Assembly: GCA_023055425.1 (NCBI GenBank)
Contig: JALGPY010000003.1
Span: 71,275,491-71,339,490, forward strand
Reading direction: 5' to 3'
DNA length: 64,000 bases
DNA from: Linanthus parryae
Lineage: Eukaryota; Streptophyta; Magnoliopsida; Ericales; Polemoniaceae
Each line of letters opens with the position of its first letter. Position 1 is the stretch's first letter. The notes under the pieces were generated by a model. That model had not been told where the DNA came from. It saw only the letters and a list, made by a program, of their open reading frames with translations, and did not search any database. A program made the translations under genes and the position numbers. Positions 9,937-20,941 of this stretch are shown here, piece after piece.

Positions 9937-10611
9937 ATGAGCACCAGAAGAGCCTCAGACAGAATCCATATCGTTGGTGGTTCAAAGGCTGCAACAGCGA
10001 AGAAAAGAAAGACCATTGTTGAAGAGGTTCAAACCATTAGTGGGGATTCCAGTTCAAAGACCCCTACTACAGAAGACATAGCACCTCCTCCTCCCCAGAA
10101 GAAGGCTAAGAAATATGAGAAACCAGTGTCCAGAAGAAGAAGATGGCAGTGGAATCTGCACCAGAAAAACAGAAGAGAATTCAGATTGGTAGCCCTAAGA
10201 AGACAAAGAAGAAGGCTGACATAACTTACAAGGGAAAAGGAAAATAGAAGATCTACATTCAAGACTTGGATTTCGATGCAACCTCAAGTTTATATAAAGT
10301 CTATTCGGTTTAAAAAAAAGGACGAAAAGAAGAAATATCTTCAAGAAGCTGAGTTAGAGTCCAGCATCGAATCTGAAAGAAAGAATCAGAAGAAAAATAC
10401 TTCTTTGACAAAGAAAATGTCCTTTGTAAAGAAGAAACTAAAAAATGGAAGGAAGGCATTAGAAGGGTTAACCTTCCTGTTTAACAGTGTGATCAAGACA
10501 ATAAGTTCAATTATTGATTATGTGGCTCAACAAGAAGAAGAACAGGATGATGAGGGAGACAGTCAGGAAGAAGATGCAGATCAGCAAGGAGATGAAGACC
10601 CTACCCCTTAA
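9937..10611 (+). pseudogene. third ORF (3' ORF) of SIRE copy A1, core deleted
   Basis: The ATG at 9937 gives MSTRRASDRI, a basic Lys-rich N-terminus shared with A2 (23867) and C (45046). After a frameshift near 10140 and stops, a Lys-rich stretch and an acidic tail ending DEDPTP (stop 10609-10611) follow. Compared with C (about 1785 bp) the region is 675 bp: the central domain is absent here and in A2, so the loss predates the two copies. Sireviruses are known for an extra ORF in this position, often called env-like. No signal peptide or membrane segment is visible, so an envelope role is not supported. Confidence 0.65.
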
Positions 10612-10635
10612 CTCTTGCCTACTCTTTCTTCTCCT

Positions 10636-10672
10636 TTTTAAGGCCTTGAAATCCTTTTCAAACTCTTGAAAA
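10636..10672. repeat. post-ORF3 palindrome pair, copy A1
   Basis: TTTAAGGCCTTGAAA is followed about 20 bp later by TTTCAAACTCTTGAAA, just after the ORF3 stop. The position is conserved in A2 (24568-24605) and C (46852-46892). Confidence 0.7.
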
Positions 10673-10989
10673 TTGTATCTTTTAAACAATATTTTAAAAA
10701 TCTTTCCAAGTACTGATCCAACATATTCTCATTTTTTTTTGATGAAAGTCAAAAAGGGGGAGAAATTTAGGATATTATGTTTTACTTTTGTGGTTAGAGA
10801 CCTCGTTTTGGAAAGTAGGACTACCTGAAACTGTGCTGTTATTTGCTACTTTTAGTTTTTTTTAATAAGTTGGATCTTTTGGACTTTAAGTGTTGACATT
10901 ATATGATTTATTCTGATATGTGCTAATAAGTTTTTGCTGCAGAAACACAGTATCAATCAGATTAGAAGACTGTGGTTTTGTCTTTCATC

Positions 10990-10999
10990 AAGGGGAGAT
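10990..10999 (+). other. polypurine tract of A1
   Basis: AAGGGGAGAT directly abuts LTR2 (TGTAAG at 11000). This is the expected plus-strand primer site; A2 has the same bases at 24920-24929. Confidence 0.8.
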
Positions 11000-12243
11000 T
11001 GTAAGTTCAATGCAGGATCAATACCTGAAATAGCTTGTCTATTTAAAGGCTTTTGAAACAGCTTTCAAAGCCTTGAAATTTACAGAGCTTCACTTGCATG
11101 AACTTCGGGGGAGTTTCTTATCTTAATCCAACTCCTAAACCCCTGTGCATGATTAGTTGATACTTGATGATGAAAAACAAATTAATTTTGTCACTGTTTG
11201 AAGGATCTAACATTATTTGTTTGACTCAGTTTTGCAGGGAATTTTGCTTCCTGTTTTATAGGAACCTGTTTCCTAACTTATGTTTTGCAAATATGGTAAC
11301 TACTTGATGATTGATTTTGTGATCCATATGCTATGTTTAAAAGCTTCCCAACATACTTCCAACAAGATTAAATCAGTATACCTAAAGATACTGAGCTACT
11401 AGCAGTTGGAAGAAGCTGTTAGAAGAGTCAAGATTTGAAGCAAATTTTCAGGATAGTTTGCTGAGAAGATTCTGAAGATCTTCCATTCACACTGAGTGCT
11501 TAAAAGGAGAATTGCTGAAGGTTTTCTTAGACACAAAAATATAGAGCAATTCACAGAGACACTCAAAAACATTCAAGGATTGATAAGCAACAAAGAAGCA
11601 AATTCATCTCTCAATCCAAGCATCAGAAGAACACTGCATACTCACTGCAGTTTCATTTCTTCTGTTCTTCGTTTCTGAACTTTATTTGCATATCATTTTG
11701 ATAAAACTTCTAGTTCTTATTCTCAAGTATTTTTCAAGTATAACAATAAAGATTTCTTAGTTAATCAGATAGCTAGAGCAGGAACTAGATAGGTTAGTGA
11801 GAACCACAAGCTGTAATAGAGTAAGGCATATCTCTGTGCTTTAGATCTAGGGCTTAGCTGTGGATTAATAAGAATTGTGTTGAATATCCTACAGGGAGAA
11901 GATCCCTAGGTAGAGACGTAGGTCCAAGTGGACTGAACTCTATATATCTTGTTTCTTTTGCATTTTCTTTTTAGTTACATACTTAGAACTTTTGCAGCAT
12001 TCAAAACAGATTCATTTCAAGGGTTTGAAACTCATTTCAAGGCCTTGAAATAGTTTTTTTTTCCTTCTTTACTCTAACTGTTTTCATTCCAAGGGCTTGA
12101 AACTCATTTCAAGGCCTTGAATATCTTTACAAATCTTTTGAAACCACTATTTTTCCAAAGTTTACAAAAGTCTGCATACTCTATTCAACCCCACTCCTTC
12201 TAGAGTATTGATCCTCTATTTCTACCTACTATACACCCATTAA
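11000..12243 (+). repeat. LTR2 (shared LTR between A1 and A2)
   Basis: It starts TGTAAGTTCAATGCAGG after a polypurine tract and ends before a degenerate primer-binding site. Palindrome arrays lie at 11023-11080 and 12013-12120. No target duplication flanks it, as expected for an LTR shared by tandem copies. By eye it differs from LTR1 at few positions but from LTR3 at many, including a unit difference in the U3 array. Confidence 0.88.
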
Positions 12244-12245
12244 AT

Positions 12246-12257
12246 TTGCATCAGAGC
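12246..12257 (+). other. primer-binding site of A2 (mutated)
   Basis: The bases read TTGCATCAGAGC. The 3' part ATCAGAGC is intact relative to TGGTATCAGAGC. Confidence 0.65.
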
Positions 12258-12292
12258 TTGTATCACTGCATATATTTAACCATCTTGTGATT

Positions 12293-14103
12293 ATGAGTAC
12301 TGTAGGTGATGGTGGTTTCTCTCAAGGAAGAGTAGCTAACAGACCTCCTCTCTTCTGTGGAGACAATTTTGTCCACTCGAAAGCTTTGATGAAAATGTTT
12401 ATAATTGGACTATCATTCAGAATGGTCCTCATACTTTCTACACAAATAGAAATGGGATTAGAACTCCCAAATCTGAAGACTCTCTTTCTTCATCTAAGTT
12501 AGAAAAATTTTCCAAAAATTATAAAGCTATGAATCTCTTATATTTTGCTTTGAGTGCAGATGAGCTCAACAGGATCTCAAGTTGCAAGACTGCCAAGGAG
12601 ATATGGGATAAGCTTGTGGTGACTTTTGAAGGAACCAACCAAGTCAAGCAAACTAAGATAAACATATATCTCAGGAAATATGAGTTATTCAAGATGAATG
12701 GAGATGAGTCAATCAGAGACATGTTAAAAGATTCACTGACATTGTCAAAAAGCTTGATTCATTGGGAATGCACATTTCCAATTAAGAAAAGGTTAGAAAG
12801 ATTCCGAGAAGTCTTCCAAAGGCAAAATGAGAACCGAAGACTACTACTATTGAGGAAGCTCAAGATCTCTCATCACTCCAACTTGATGACCTAGAAGTAA
12901 GCTCCTTACACATGAAATATCCATGAATGAAGTTGATGGAGAACTACCAGAAGGTGTCAATAACCTAGCTCTCAAGGAAAAGGAGAATGAGCCATATCAA
13001 ATCCTTGAAACTGAAGTTTATGATGAAGATCCAATTGCTTTGATTTCCAAAGCCTGGACTAGAATTCTTAAAATGAAGAAAAACTTTTGAAACAAGGACT
13101 TCAGAAGAGACAGACAAAGATCCTCCGGTAGCAAAGACTACAAAGGTAAATCTTCTTTACATAGTAATAAAACTAAATTCATGAATTGATTTGAGTGTTG
13201 TGATGCATGATACTTGATTAGAGACGGTCCACACAAGAAGAGAAAGAACTTTCAGAAGAAATATCATGATAGAAGAAAGAAAGCTATGATAGCTTCATGG
13301 AGTGATTCTGAAATCTCAAGTGACTCTGAATCTAAAGACGAACATGCCAACCTATGATTTATGGCCAAGCATGATGAAAGTTCAGAAAAGAACATTGAGG
13401 TAATGGTAAAATGCTTAATTTCAAAACCAACAGAAGCCCTATATTATTATCTTAGAACAATGATTTTAGATAAAGAGGACTATCTGAAAGAGATTAGAGT
13501 TTTGAAAGAAAAGGTTCATGAGCAAGCAAAAGAGAACTTACATCTTGTTTGCCTGAATAAGAATCTTGAAATCTCTCAGAAGAAAACTGACAGTGATTTC
13601 AAGGCCTTGAAAACACAAGTGAAGGAAGTAGTCACTGAAAACTCTCTCTTGAGTAACATCATTGTTAATCTAAGACATCAAGTTGATGAATTGGATAAAA
13701 AAAGACTACTCTAACTAAAAAAAACATCAAGAATCTGAATTGGTCAAAACAAAAATTGCAAGCTCAGAACACAACTTGAACTTGATTCTTGGAGGTAGCT
13801 TAAAGTCTGTTCACAAAACTGGTATTGGATACAATCCAAATTTTCCAAAGAGAAACAATACCCGATTTGTGAAAGCTGGAAGCAAAACATCTCGTAAGTG
13901 CCATTAGTAAGATTGGTCATGTTAAGATGACTTGTCCTTTTAGAAGAAGAGACCCTCACATAATGAGGAACACGTTTCCCTTCAAACTCAAAGGAAAAGT
14001 TAGACATATTTGGATTCTAAACGGGGTTAGACCACCTAACATGGTTGAACGTGAATATGAATCTAAATTCAGCACTTGGTATAACAGTTGGGTAATGCAG
14101 TGA
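12293..14103 (+). pseudogene. Gag of SIRE copy A2
   Basis: The ATG at 12293 gives MSTVGDGGFSQGRVANRPPL. The UBN2 region is readable at 12529-12730 (KEIWDKLVVTFEGT, KYELFKMNGDESIRDM), then a frameshift follows near 12725. The first zinc knuckle, near 13190, has lost its first Cys to a stop and its last Cys to Gly. The coiled-coil region 13361-13714 is open, then frameshifted. The second knuckle (about 13895) lost bases in its Cys-rich loop. Gag ends at TGA 14101-14103. This copy preserves the empty MULE site near 13148-13162. Confidence 0.8.
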
Positions 14104-14116
14104 ATGGTGTTTGTAG
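13400..14116 (+). other. candidate intron in gag, copy A2 (717 nt)
   Basis: The donor GAG|GTAATGG is identical to A1 and C. The acceptor is TTTGTAG|G. The branch-like site is mutated (TATAAC in place of CTAAC). Indels inside changed the length, but removal would still join the same gag codon to the protease frame. Confidence 0.5.
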
Positions 14117-14697
14117 GTTGCCACAAAGATCAAAGAGCAAAAATGGTTTATGGACAATGGTTGCTCAAGACACATGAGTTGAAAGAGATCTCTATTCTCA
14201 AAACTTCAAGAGCAATCGGAAGGATCAATTAAACTTTGTGACAAAGGCAAATGCAACATTCTTGGTATTGGTAAAGTTGGTACAAATTGTGAAAATTCTA
14301 TTTCCGATGTATATCAAGTTGATGGTTTGAAATTTAATTTTCTTAGTGTATGTCAGCTTTGTGACAATGGAAACAAGGTTATCTTTTATAAAAAGAAATG
14401 TGTGGTGCAAAATGAGAAATCTGGCAATTGCATCCTCACAGCCGCTAGATCAAACAATGTTTATACTTTTCAAACTAACAATGTTGCGGGTGAAAACATG
14501 AAGTGTCTCAAGGCCTTGAAATTAGATTCAAAGCTTTGGCACAGAAAGTTGGGACACATTAGCTTGCATACCTTGAACAAGTTAGTTTCCAAGAACTTAG
14601 TAAGAGGTCTACCCTCTAGCAAGTTCATAGATGAAGAAGTATGCAAGGAATGTGCACAAGGAAGCAAACTAGAAGCTCTTTCAAGCCAAAGAACTTT

Positions 14698-14796
14698 GTA
14701 AGTACTACTAGACCTATTGAAATCTTTCATATAGATCTTCGTGGTCCTACGAGAACTCCAACTCCAAAGGGTAAGAAGTACATGCTTGTTATTGTA
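14698..14796 (+). repeat. 99-bp direct repeat, left copy, flanking the gypsy insertion
   Basis: It matches 20843-20941 with two differences by eye. It is integrase-coding SIRE sequence (start GTAAGTACTACTAGACC) and is too long for an LTR-element target duplication (normally 4-6 bp). Confidence 0.85.
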
Positions 14797-17120
14797 CTAT
14801 CATTGCATACTATCCCGAATCAATCCCGAGCGTTGTAACTGCATTTATTTAAAAACAGTGCAAATGCTATAAAAACAGTTTAACTTTATGGTGAGACTGG
14901 GCATTTTCTTCAACTCAAACTGGACATCATCAATTTCTCATATTCCCCTAAACTTCTGAAACTGCAATGATCGGAAGAACTCGCGGCCAGCCTAGGTTAG
15001 GAACAAGCACGAACACTACTTACTTATGCTTTGGCACGCAAACCGAACGTATCCCTAATGCACACCTTTCGTGCTTTTACTTTGGGTGTAATGTAAATCT
15101 GCTGGCTTTGGGGTGGTAGGATAAGTCATTTAGAAGCGAAGTCCTAAACGTCACAGCACACTCACAAGTACCCAAATCTCACACTCCCTCACCAAGAAGA
15201 CAGAAACTGACCCATATCACCTAAGATTCTAGACACTCAATTTCCCCAATTCAGGTGTAAATGCCGATCTCGCGGCCACAACTGTGAAAGAATGCGAAAC
15301 TGCAATAAAATTTGTCTGGCTTGGCGTTTTGAAAAATCAATTAAGCACCCGAAAATTATTTCCTCGTATTTTTCTTCTTTTTTTTTTCTTCCGATTTTTT
15401 CTTTCTTTCTTCTTCTTTTTTTTTTCAATGCGGGGCAACACAATAAATGCCAATAATATAAACCAGACCAGCTTTTTAAATAAAAATGTGGGGTGGCAGA
15501 AAAATACTGTAAATAAAATTTGAAACGACCACCCCCACACTGATCCAAACCATGTAGTCAGTCTTTAACATATTTGCGCTTTTCCAACCAAACTTCCTTA
15601 CTCCAAGGTTGTCTAACTTGCACAACGCGTCCTCCAAATAACCCTGTCAACCCAAGTCCCCCATGTGCGGAAAAAATGTCACACACTACGGCTCTCCTCT
15701 TGTGCTCACGGTGTAATGTCATGAGTCACTGCCACACCGAAGTGTACTGCCGCCACTATCTCACCCTTACACACCCTCAGATATAACGATGTATCTCATC
15801 CACTATCAAATATAACAAATATGTTCTACCCCAGAAAATCCTCCAACTCAACTCCCTCGTGCCATGACGCATAGGAAAGGTGAAAATACTAACGATGATG
15901 CGAGTATCAAAAAACGGCTTCCTAGGTCAAAAGGGTACCAAGAAAAGGGATAACGGATCAATGGGGCTCACTAGTGGACCTAAGGCGCGAGACAGGACGT
16001 GAGGTCCCCTATGGCCTATCACTCCACCAAATGATGTGGTGACCGTGAAGGTGGGTTGACGAGTACCTGGTGACGGTGGTCTGGAAGCTAGTAGGATACA
16101 TAGCTCGGGAGACAGCTACTTGCATTTTCTGAAGTGCATTGGCTCTATAACTCCCCTAGACAGATTCTCGCAGCTCTTCCTCACTTCAGTTCATCAATTT
16201 TTGGGAAATTTTGTATCATTAAGCTCTCTCCAGGTTTAAGCTAAATCTGTTGCCCATTCTCAAAATTTTAATTTTTTAATTTTTTCAATTATTTTTTTTT
16301 CAGTATAATAAAACTAATGCAGTTACAACGCCACCACCCCCACACTGGATGGTGCCATGCCCTCATGGTACTAATCAACATAATCTGGATTGGATGAGCT
16401 GGTGTGCCTCATCTAATGGGATCGGGACGACCGAATGATAAACTGACCGACTAACTGATGGCCTGATAGAGCCACTGGCTTGCTGGCTCGAGACTGGCCG
16501 TTAGTCGACCAGCTGATAGTATACTCAGAAAAACAAAGCAAGAGACAGAAATTGAACCTGTGCACCTTGAGTCAGTTCTTACAGGTGCTGACTTTTCTGC
16601 AGATTCCGGCAGAGAAGGACCGTTGACCGGTCGCCAAAAAATTTCTCAACGGAAGTTGTCAACCTTCCGGGCTCTGTCGCGCTCTTCAAGTGTGCAATCC
16701 CCAAGCACCATCATGTGTGACAATGTGCTCCCATATGGTCGAGTGTATTTTCGTACATTGGGGTCGATTGCTCTTTTCCTGCTGAAATTTTTTTCTGAAA
16801 AATCCCCAACTCATACGAGTCCCTCTGAAGGTCGAGTGCATCCTGTGCACCGGGGTCGATTCTTCAGGATTTTTCCAATCTGCCTTTTTTTTCCAAGCTG
16901 CCAGACGTCAGTCTGCATCTGGATGCTGACAGCGAGCTAGTTTCTGTACTTCAGCTTCCTGTAACCTGTTTCCTGAAACTTTCTGCATCTAAACATTAGC
17001 TCACCCTCATCTCTCATCTCAAAATTATTTAAACAGTAAATAATTTAATTATTGTAACTAACTCCTAGGTTGGGTTACCTCCCAAAAGGTGCTTGTAATT
17101 TACGGTCGACGGCCTGACCC
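14797..17120 (-). other. non-coding interior of the gypsy derivative
   Basis: No gene is supported. It contains T-rich tracts (15358-15426, 16266-16303), a pair of related blocks around GGTCGAGTG..GGGGTCGATT (about 16738-16775 and 16832-16868), and an isolated 15-bp inverted repeat CGTTGTAACTGCATT (14831-14845 and 16316-16330). Frames at 15237-15548 and 16560-16940 look like composition artefacts. Confidence 0.5.
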
Positions 17121-17127
17121 TATTACC

Positions 17128-17577
17128 TCAACCTTTGAGAAATTTGAAGGCTTCTTTATCTCTCCACTTCTTTTTCTTCCACCATCTCTTCTCAATGATC
17201 CTCATCTCACGTGCACACTCATTCTTTTGACAAGGTGGAAAGTTGTGGAAGATGATTTCTTTGATTTTGCACTTTTTCCTCTTGATCAGCTTCCACTCAT
17301 TGTTCACTGGCTTGTCTGTGAATATTCTTACAAAGTCCTGCCGATGAACTTCACCCCTGAATGCTTGCGTTGGACTTAGGAATTTCAGCTCATACCCAGT
17401 TGACTCTTGATGCTGAACAACCCGTGCAAGCAGCTTATCAGTACCCCCACACTGTGTAATTTCCAATCCCTTTTCTATGTCCTGTGCAACGTCACTAGAA
17501 AAATCCATAGAGAAAGGATTTGGGGAATGGCCATGGTCAGCTTTCGTGTCAGAATCTCCATACAACAGTTTCTCCAA
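17128..17577 (-). CDS. uncharacterised ORF of the gypsy derivative, basic C-terminus
   Basis: A 149-codon frame rich in Lys and Arg toward its end (WKLIKRKKCKIKEI, later EKRWWKKKKWRDKEAF). I do not recognise a domain. It lies downstream of the two frames at 17605-18558 on the same strand, suggesting one longer decayed reading frame of the non-autonomous element. The following minus-strand sequence includes the phrase GGGTTACCTCCCAAAAGGTG (plus strand 17074-17093), which resembles stretches common in plant gypsy non-coding regions. Confidence 0.35.
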   Translation of the reverse strand: MEKLLYGDSDTKADHGHSPNPFSMDFSSDVAQDIEKGLEITQCGGTDKLLARVVQHQESTGYELKFLSPTQAFRGEVHRQDFVRIFTDKPVNNEWKLIKRKKCKIKEIIFHNFPPCQKNECAREMRIIEKRWWKKKKWRDKEAFKFLKG

Positions 17578-17604
17578 CTCATCGCAGACTTGATCAACGT
17601 AAGA

Positions 17605-17886
17605 CTAGGAGAATTCTTCAACAGACTGAGTTGTGATTCCTCCCTCAAATTCATCCATACCAGTGGACACATTCTCCAACACAGTTTCCTCATCAGTACA
17701 CCCCGAGTGCTCAATATCAGTGTCTTTCAAATCATGCCTAGAATTTGAAATTGGTTGTGGTTCCATCCCTGCAGGCACTGTTTCTTCCAAATCTGATTCA
17801 GAATTTGAGTCCTCATAATAATGAAATACCTGAGATGGATCTTGAATAGTGCACACTTCTCTTGGCTCGTGCACCTCTTCTTCCAT
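17605..17886 (-). CDS. uncharacterised acidic ORF segment of the gypsy derivative
   Basis: 93 codons, rich in Glu, Asp and Ser (EDSNSESDLEETVPAG). It sits 25 bp after the stop of the next upstream frame and in a different phase, so it may be the continuation of that frame after a frameshift. No known domain. Confidence 0.3.
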   Translation of the reverse strand: MEEEVHEPREVCTIQDPSQVFHYYEDSNSESDLEETVPAGMEPQPISNSRHDLKDTDIEHSGCTDEETVLENVSTGMDEFEGGITTQSVEEFS

Positions 17887-17910
17887 GACAGCAACATGTG
17901 ATGCAGCTTC

Positions 17911-18613
17911 TTATTGTTCCTGCGCCATCTTTGCAATGAACCCCTTCTGCATCTCCAGCACTGCTGGAAGCCAGTGAGGAATATATGATTCTGTTTCCTG
18001 TGGTGCGGGTTTTGGATCAATTTCTGGCTCAACTGGACCTGATGATGTCAGTGTCTGCACTTCTTCAATTTCTGGTGGCGTGAACTCTGTTTCTGGCGTA
18101 TCTGATGAGATCCATGACTGAGAAAGTCCGTGATACTTGTTTGCCAATCGCAATATGTCACTGTTGAGTTCTCTCGTCTCCTCTGCAATCTGGTCAAGGC
18201 GTGCTGAAAAAAATTTCTCCAGCATGCACTCCAGTTTAGACATCCATGAGAAGAAAACTTCTTGAGTGAGGGGTTCAAAAGGTGGCGAAGGTAAAAATTG
18301 AGGTGGATCTGGATAGTACAGAGCAGTCTCAAGATGCGCCCTTGATTGGCAGTGCTGAAAGTTCCACGGCTGATTAAGTTCTGCATGCCCCAGCCCCGCA
18401 ACCACCCCCACACTGGATGCAATAGGGGTAATAGTGTTGATAAAGCTGGGGTGAGTGCAATATGCACGCCTCTTCATACTCATGATAATTTTTGCACTGA
18501 AAGCAATAAACTGGACGGTGTGCATCCTCTTTTCTGTGCCAATTGTGGCAGTATTCACAGTAGGGAGGACTCAGGAACTGAGTTGCCCCCAACTCAAGAT
18601 TGCCGCTCCACAT
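17911..18613 (-). pseudogene. uncharacterised ORF with Cys/His-rich N-terminus (gypsy derivative)
   Basis: Two overlapping minus-strand frames fit one protein with a frameshift around 18400. The first (from 18613) carries Cys/His pairs: YCEYCHNWHRKED, then CFQCKNYHEYEEAC, then CIQCGGGCGAG, suggesting zinc binding. The second continues from about 18370 with QEVFFSWMSKLECMLEKFF and LDQIAEETRELNSDIL (likely helical). It starts about 180 bp downstream of the tRNA-Asp primer site, where gag would be expected. No standard Gag domain is recognisable. It may be the product of a non-autonomous element. Confidence 0.45.
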
Positions 18614-18790
18614 GCCTATAATTTCTCTGTCCCCTTGCGTTCCTGAGAAAACAAAGCTCCAGAAATACCCGTGAGGTAACTAGGTATAAAAATATATATT
18701 TTTTTCGATTTTTTTTTTCAGTTTTTTTTTCTTTTTTAGATAGGTCTTTTTTTGTAACTCTCTGATCTAGTTCCTGAGTAACAATAAATA

Positions 18791-18810
18791 TGTCCCCGGC
18801 AAGGGCGCCA
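18791..18810 (-). other. primer-binding site, tRNA-Asp type
   Basis: On the minus strand it begins TGGCGCC and ends GCCGGGGACA, matching the tRNA-Asp primer site used by Tat/Athila gypsy elements except for one base in the middle. It starts 6 bp after the LTR end at 18817. Confidence 0.8.
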
Positions 18811-18816
18811 AAAACT

Positions 18817-20842
18817 TGACACGATTTCTTACGTGTTACCGCAAGTGCACGGTTCAAGTAATATAGGGCTGGTATTTCAACCCCGAGTTATCGATCCCAC
18901 GAGGACAGTGTTACTGTGTAATCAGAAACTAAGTTTAAAGAGTGAAGACGTAAAAAGTAAAAGGAGTAAAAACAGAATTAAATAGTATTTTTGGTAATTT
19001 TCTGGTAATAGAGTCTCGAAGTAAAAACTAGGGTTTCGGGTACCTAGATTCCTGGATCCCCTAGGGTTACTATTCAGCTTTTCAGTTTTTCCAATTCAGA
19101 AACACACAGCAGTTTTGTTTATGCCAGCATACCATTGATACAATCTCCTCTCGGTCTCATGCACCTGTCACTCTCCTACAGATTTCGGGTCCTCTCAGTC
19201 CACCTAGATCTACAGGTTTGTTCTAAGTCTGCTAGGGTTACAGGTTCTCCTCTCGGTCTCCCCCTAAACGTCTAGCAGTTGGTCTAATGCTTCTGGGCTA
19301 GTCCCTGATTCTCTTCACCTATCGGTCCATCAAGGCAGAGTACTAAATCCTGTATTCTCTTCCTAACTCTCACTGGCCACTCTCGCGCACCAGATCCTGT
19401 CTGTAGCAATCCAGGTTCATGACTTCGTTCATGCATAAACAGTAAAAACCAAAGACAGAATAATAAACAAAACCTCTACTGTATTAAGACTTGAACAATC
19501 ATGAATCCAAAGTCGAGATAAACTAAGTTGTTGAAATCATAAACCCTAGGTTCACCGAGAACCTAGGTAAAAAGTTTAGCTAATAAAAACTAACATAAAG
19601 AAGAGAAGAGAATCAAACAAGTGACGGAAATCTGGCTATTTCCGGGACTGCTCCAATGCTCCTGCTCTGCTCTGTTGTGTCTGACTCTGATCCTGTGTAT
19701 TCTGTGTATCCTGTGTTGCTATATGTTGTGTATGTTGTATCCTGAAACTGCTGGGCAGAGCTGCTTTATATACTGCTGAAGTTTCCATAGTCATGTGCTG
19801 AAATTCCTGTTCTGTCCTCAATTCTGGCCGCCTTTGACTTTTCTGACGAAGTTTGAATTTTTCCACCGTCTTCAGAAAATTCAGGAAATCTTGACCTGCG
19901 TTTGAACGCACAATCTGAGAGTTGACTTTTTGACTTTGACTTCCGTTGACTTTTAGGGTGTGCGTTTGAACGCACATACTTGGTCTTCTGCTCGACTTCT
20001 GCCTGATTCTGACCTTTCTGAAATTTGAAGTTTCCTGCGTCTGAACGCAGGATGTGCGTTTGAACGCACAACACTTAGTCATTTTCTGGCCAGTTTTTCC
20101 TGTCTTCTGCTGCTGCACTGTGTTGTGCGTTTGAACGCACAATGTGCGTTTGAACGCACATACTTAGACAATTTTTGGCACTTTCTGCGTTTAGCCAATT
20201 TTCGCCCTTTTTCGGCCTCTGGGACTTAGTTTTTGAGTTTGGCCACCAATCTTGCATGCGGACATAAGTTGTTTTTTACATCGGGGCTGCGTTTGAACGC
20301 ACAATGTGCGTTTGAACGCACAAGTGCGTCTGAACGCAGGACATGTGCGTCTGAACGCACATCAGCGACAGCTCCAACTTCAAAACACAGTAACTTCTTC
20401 GTCCGATCTCCGATTTGGCTCCGTGACCTATCGTTGGAAAGCTCTTGAAGTCTACTTTCATTTGCCACCGGTCTCACTCCAAAGTTAATGATAGAACTTA
20501 ATATATGATCAAAATAGTGGAGACTGGTCATTCTAGCTTCTCCAACTTTGCGTCTCTTTACTCCGCTTTAGCTCCCGTTGCTTCCGAAGTTTGTTTCATG
20601 CCTCCAATCAACCGCTAAGCATCCGTTCCTATCAAAAAAACATGAAAAACTATACCAAGCGATTATATATGTCATTTAATATCAATTTATACACGAAAAC
20701 GCCCGGATTTCTCAATTAAGCTCAAACTCAGCTTTTTCATACTACGGAGGCTTTGTCGGCTAAAACGTGCTCAATCTTACGGAAACTCAACTTATTAAAT
20801 TCTAATATAAGCTCACAGATAACTCGTAAATGAGAGTTATCA
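18817..20842 (-). repeat. 5' LTR of the gypsy derivative (2026 bp)
   Basis: The minus strand starts TGATAACTCTCATTTACGAG, followed by a short hairpin (plus strand GATAACTC..GAGTTATC at 20818-20841), and ends ..AAATCGTGTCA before the primer site. The end region (CGTGGGATCGATAACTCGG and ACCGTGCACTTGCGG on the minus strand) is typical of plant Tat/Athila LTR ends. It contains a cluster of ten short palindromes at 19897-20359. Confidence 0.75.
19897..20359. repeat. cluster of ten TGCGTTTGAACGCA palindromes in the gypsy LTR
   Basis: Units start at 19897, 19961, 20036, 20054, 20126, 20145, 20288, 20307, 20325 and 20346. The consensus is TGCGTTTGAACGCA (arms TGCGTT/AACGCA). Three units carry TGCGTCTGAACGCA. 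Close pairs are spaced 18-21 bp apart. Confidence 0.85.
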
Positions 20843-20941
20843 GTAAGTACTACTAGACCTATTGAAATCTTTCATATAGATCTCCGTGGTCCTACGAGAA
20901 CTCCAACTCCAAAGGGTAAGAAGTACATTCTTGTTATTGTA
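20843..20941 (+). repeat. 99-bp direct repeat, right copy
   Basis: Counterpart of 14698-14796. The gypsy LTR ends exactly at 20842, so the first five bases here (GTAAG) could be the original target duplication. SIRE integrase then continues without interruption. Confidence 0.85.

Larger units (their letters stand above)
14797..20842 (-). mobile_element. Tat/Athila-type Ty3/gypsy derivative (LARD-like), 5' part, minus strand
   Basis: Minus-strand order: LTR (20842 to 18817, starting TGATAACTCTC), then a primer-binding site for tRNA-Asp (18791-18810, reading TGGCGCCCTTGCCGGGGACA on the minus strand), then about 4 kb without recognisable PR, INT, RT or RNaseH. No matching LTR is present at the left end (14797), so the 3' end was lost. 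Open but uncharacterised frames lie at 17128-18613. Phrases such as ACCCCCACACTG occur several times (about 15530, 16336, 17444, 18408). The family can only be inferred from the PBS and the LTR end. Confidence 0.7.

Noticed and set aside
15237..15548. Lys/Arg-rich minus and Phe-rich plus frames in the gypsy interior
   Set aside because: Arise from T-rich tracts at 15358-15426; no domain and no conserved start.
14831..16330. Transposon bounded by the 15-bp inverted repeat CGTTGTAACTGCATT
   Set aside because: No target duplication and no similarity beyond 15 bp; left as an unexplained inverted repeat.
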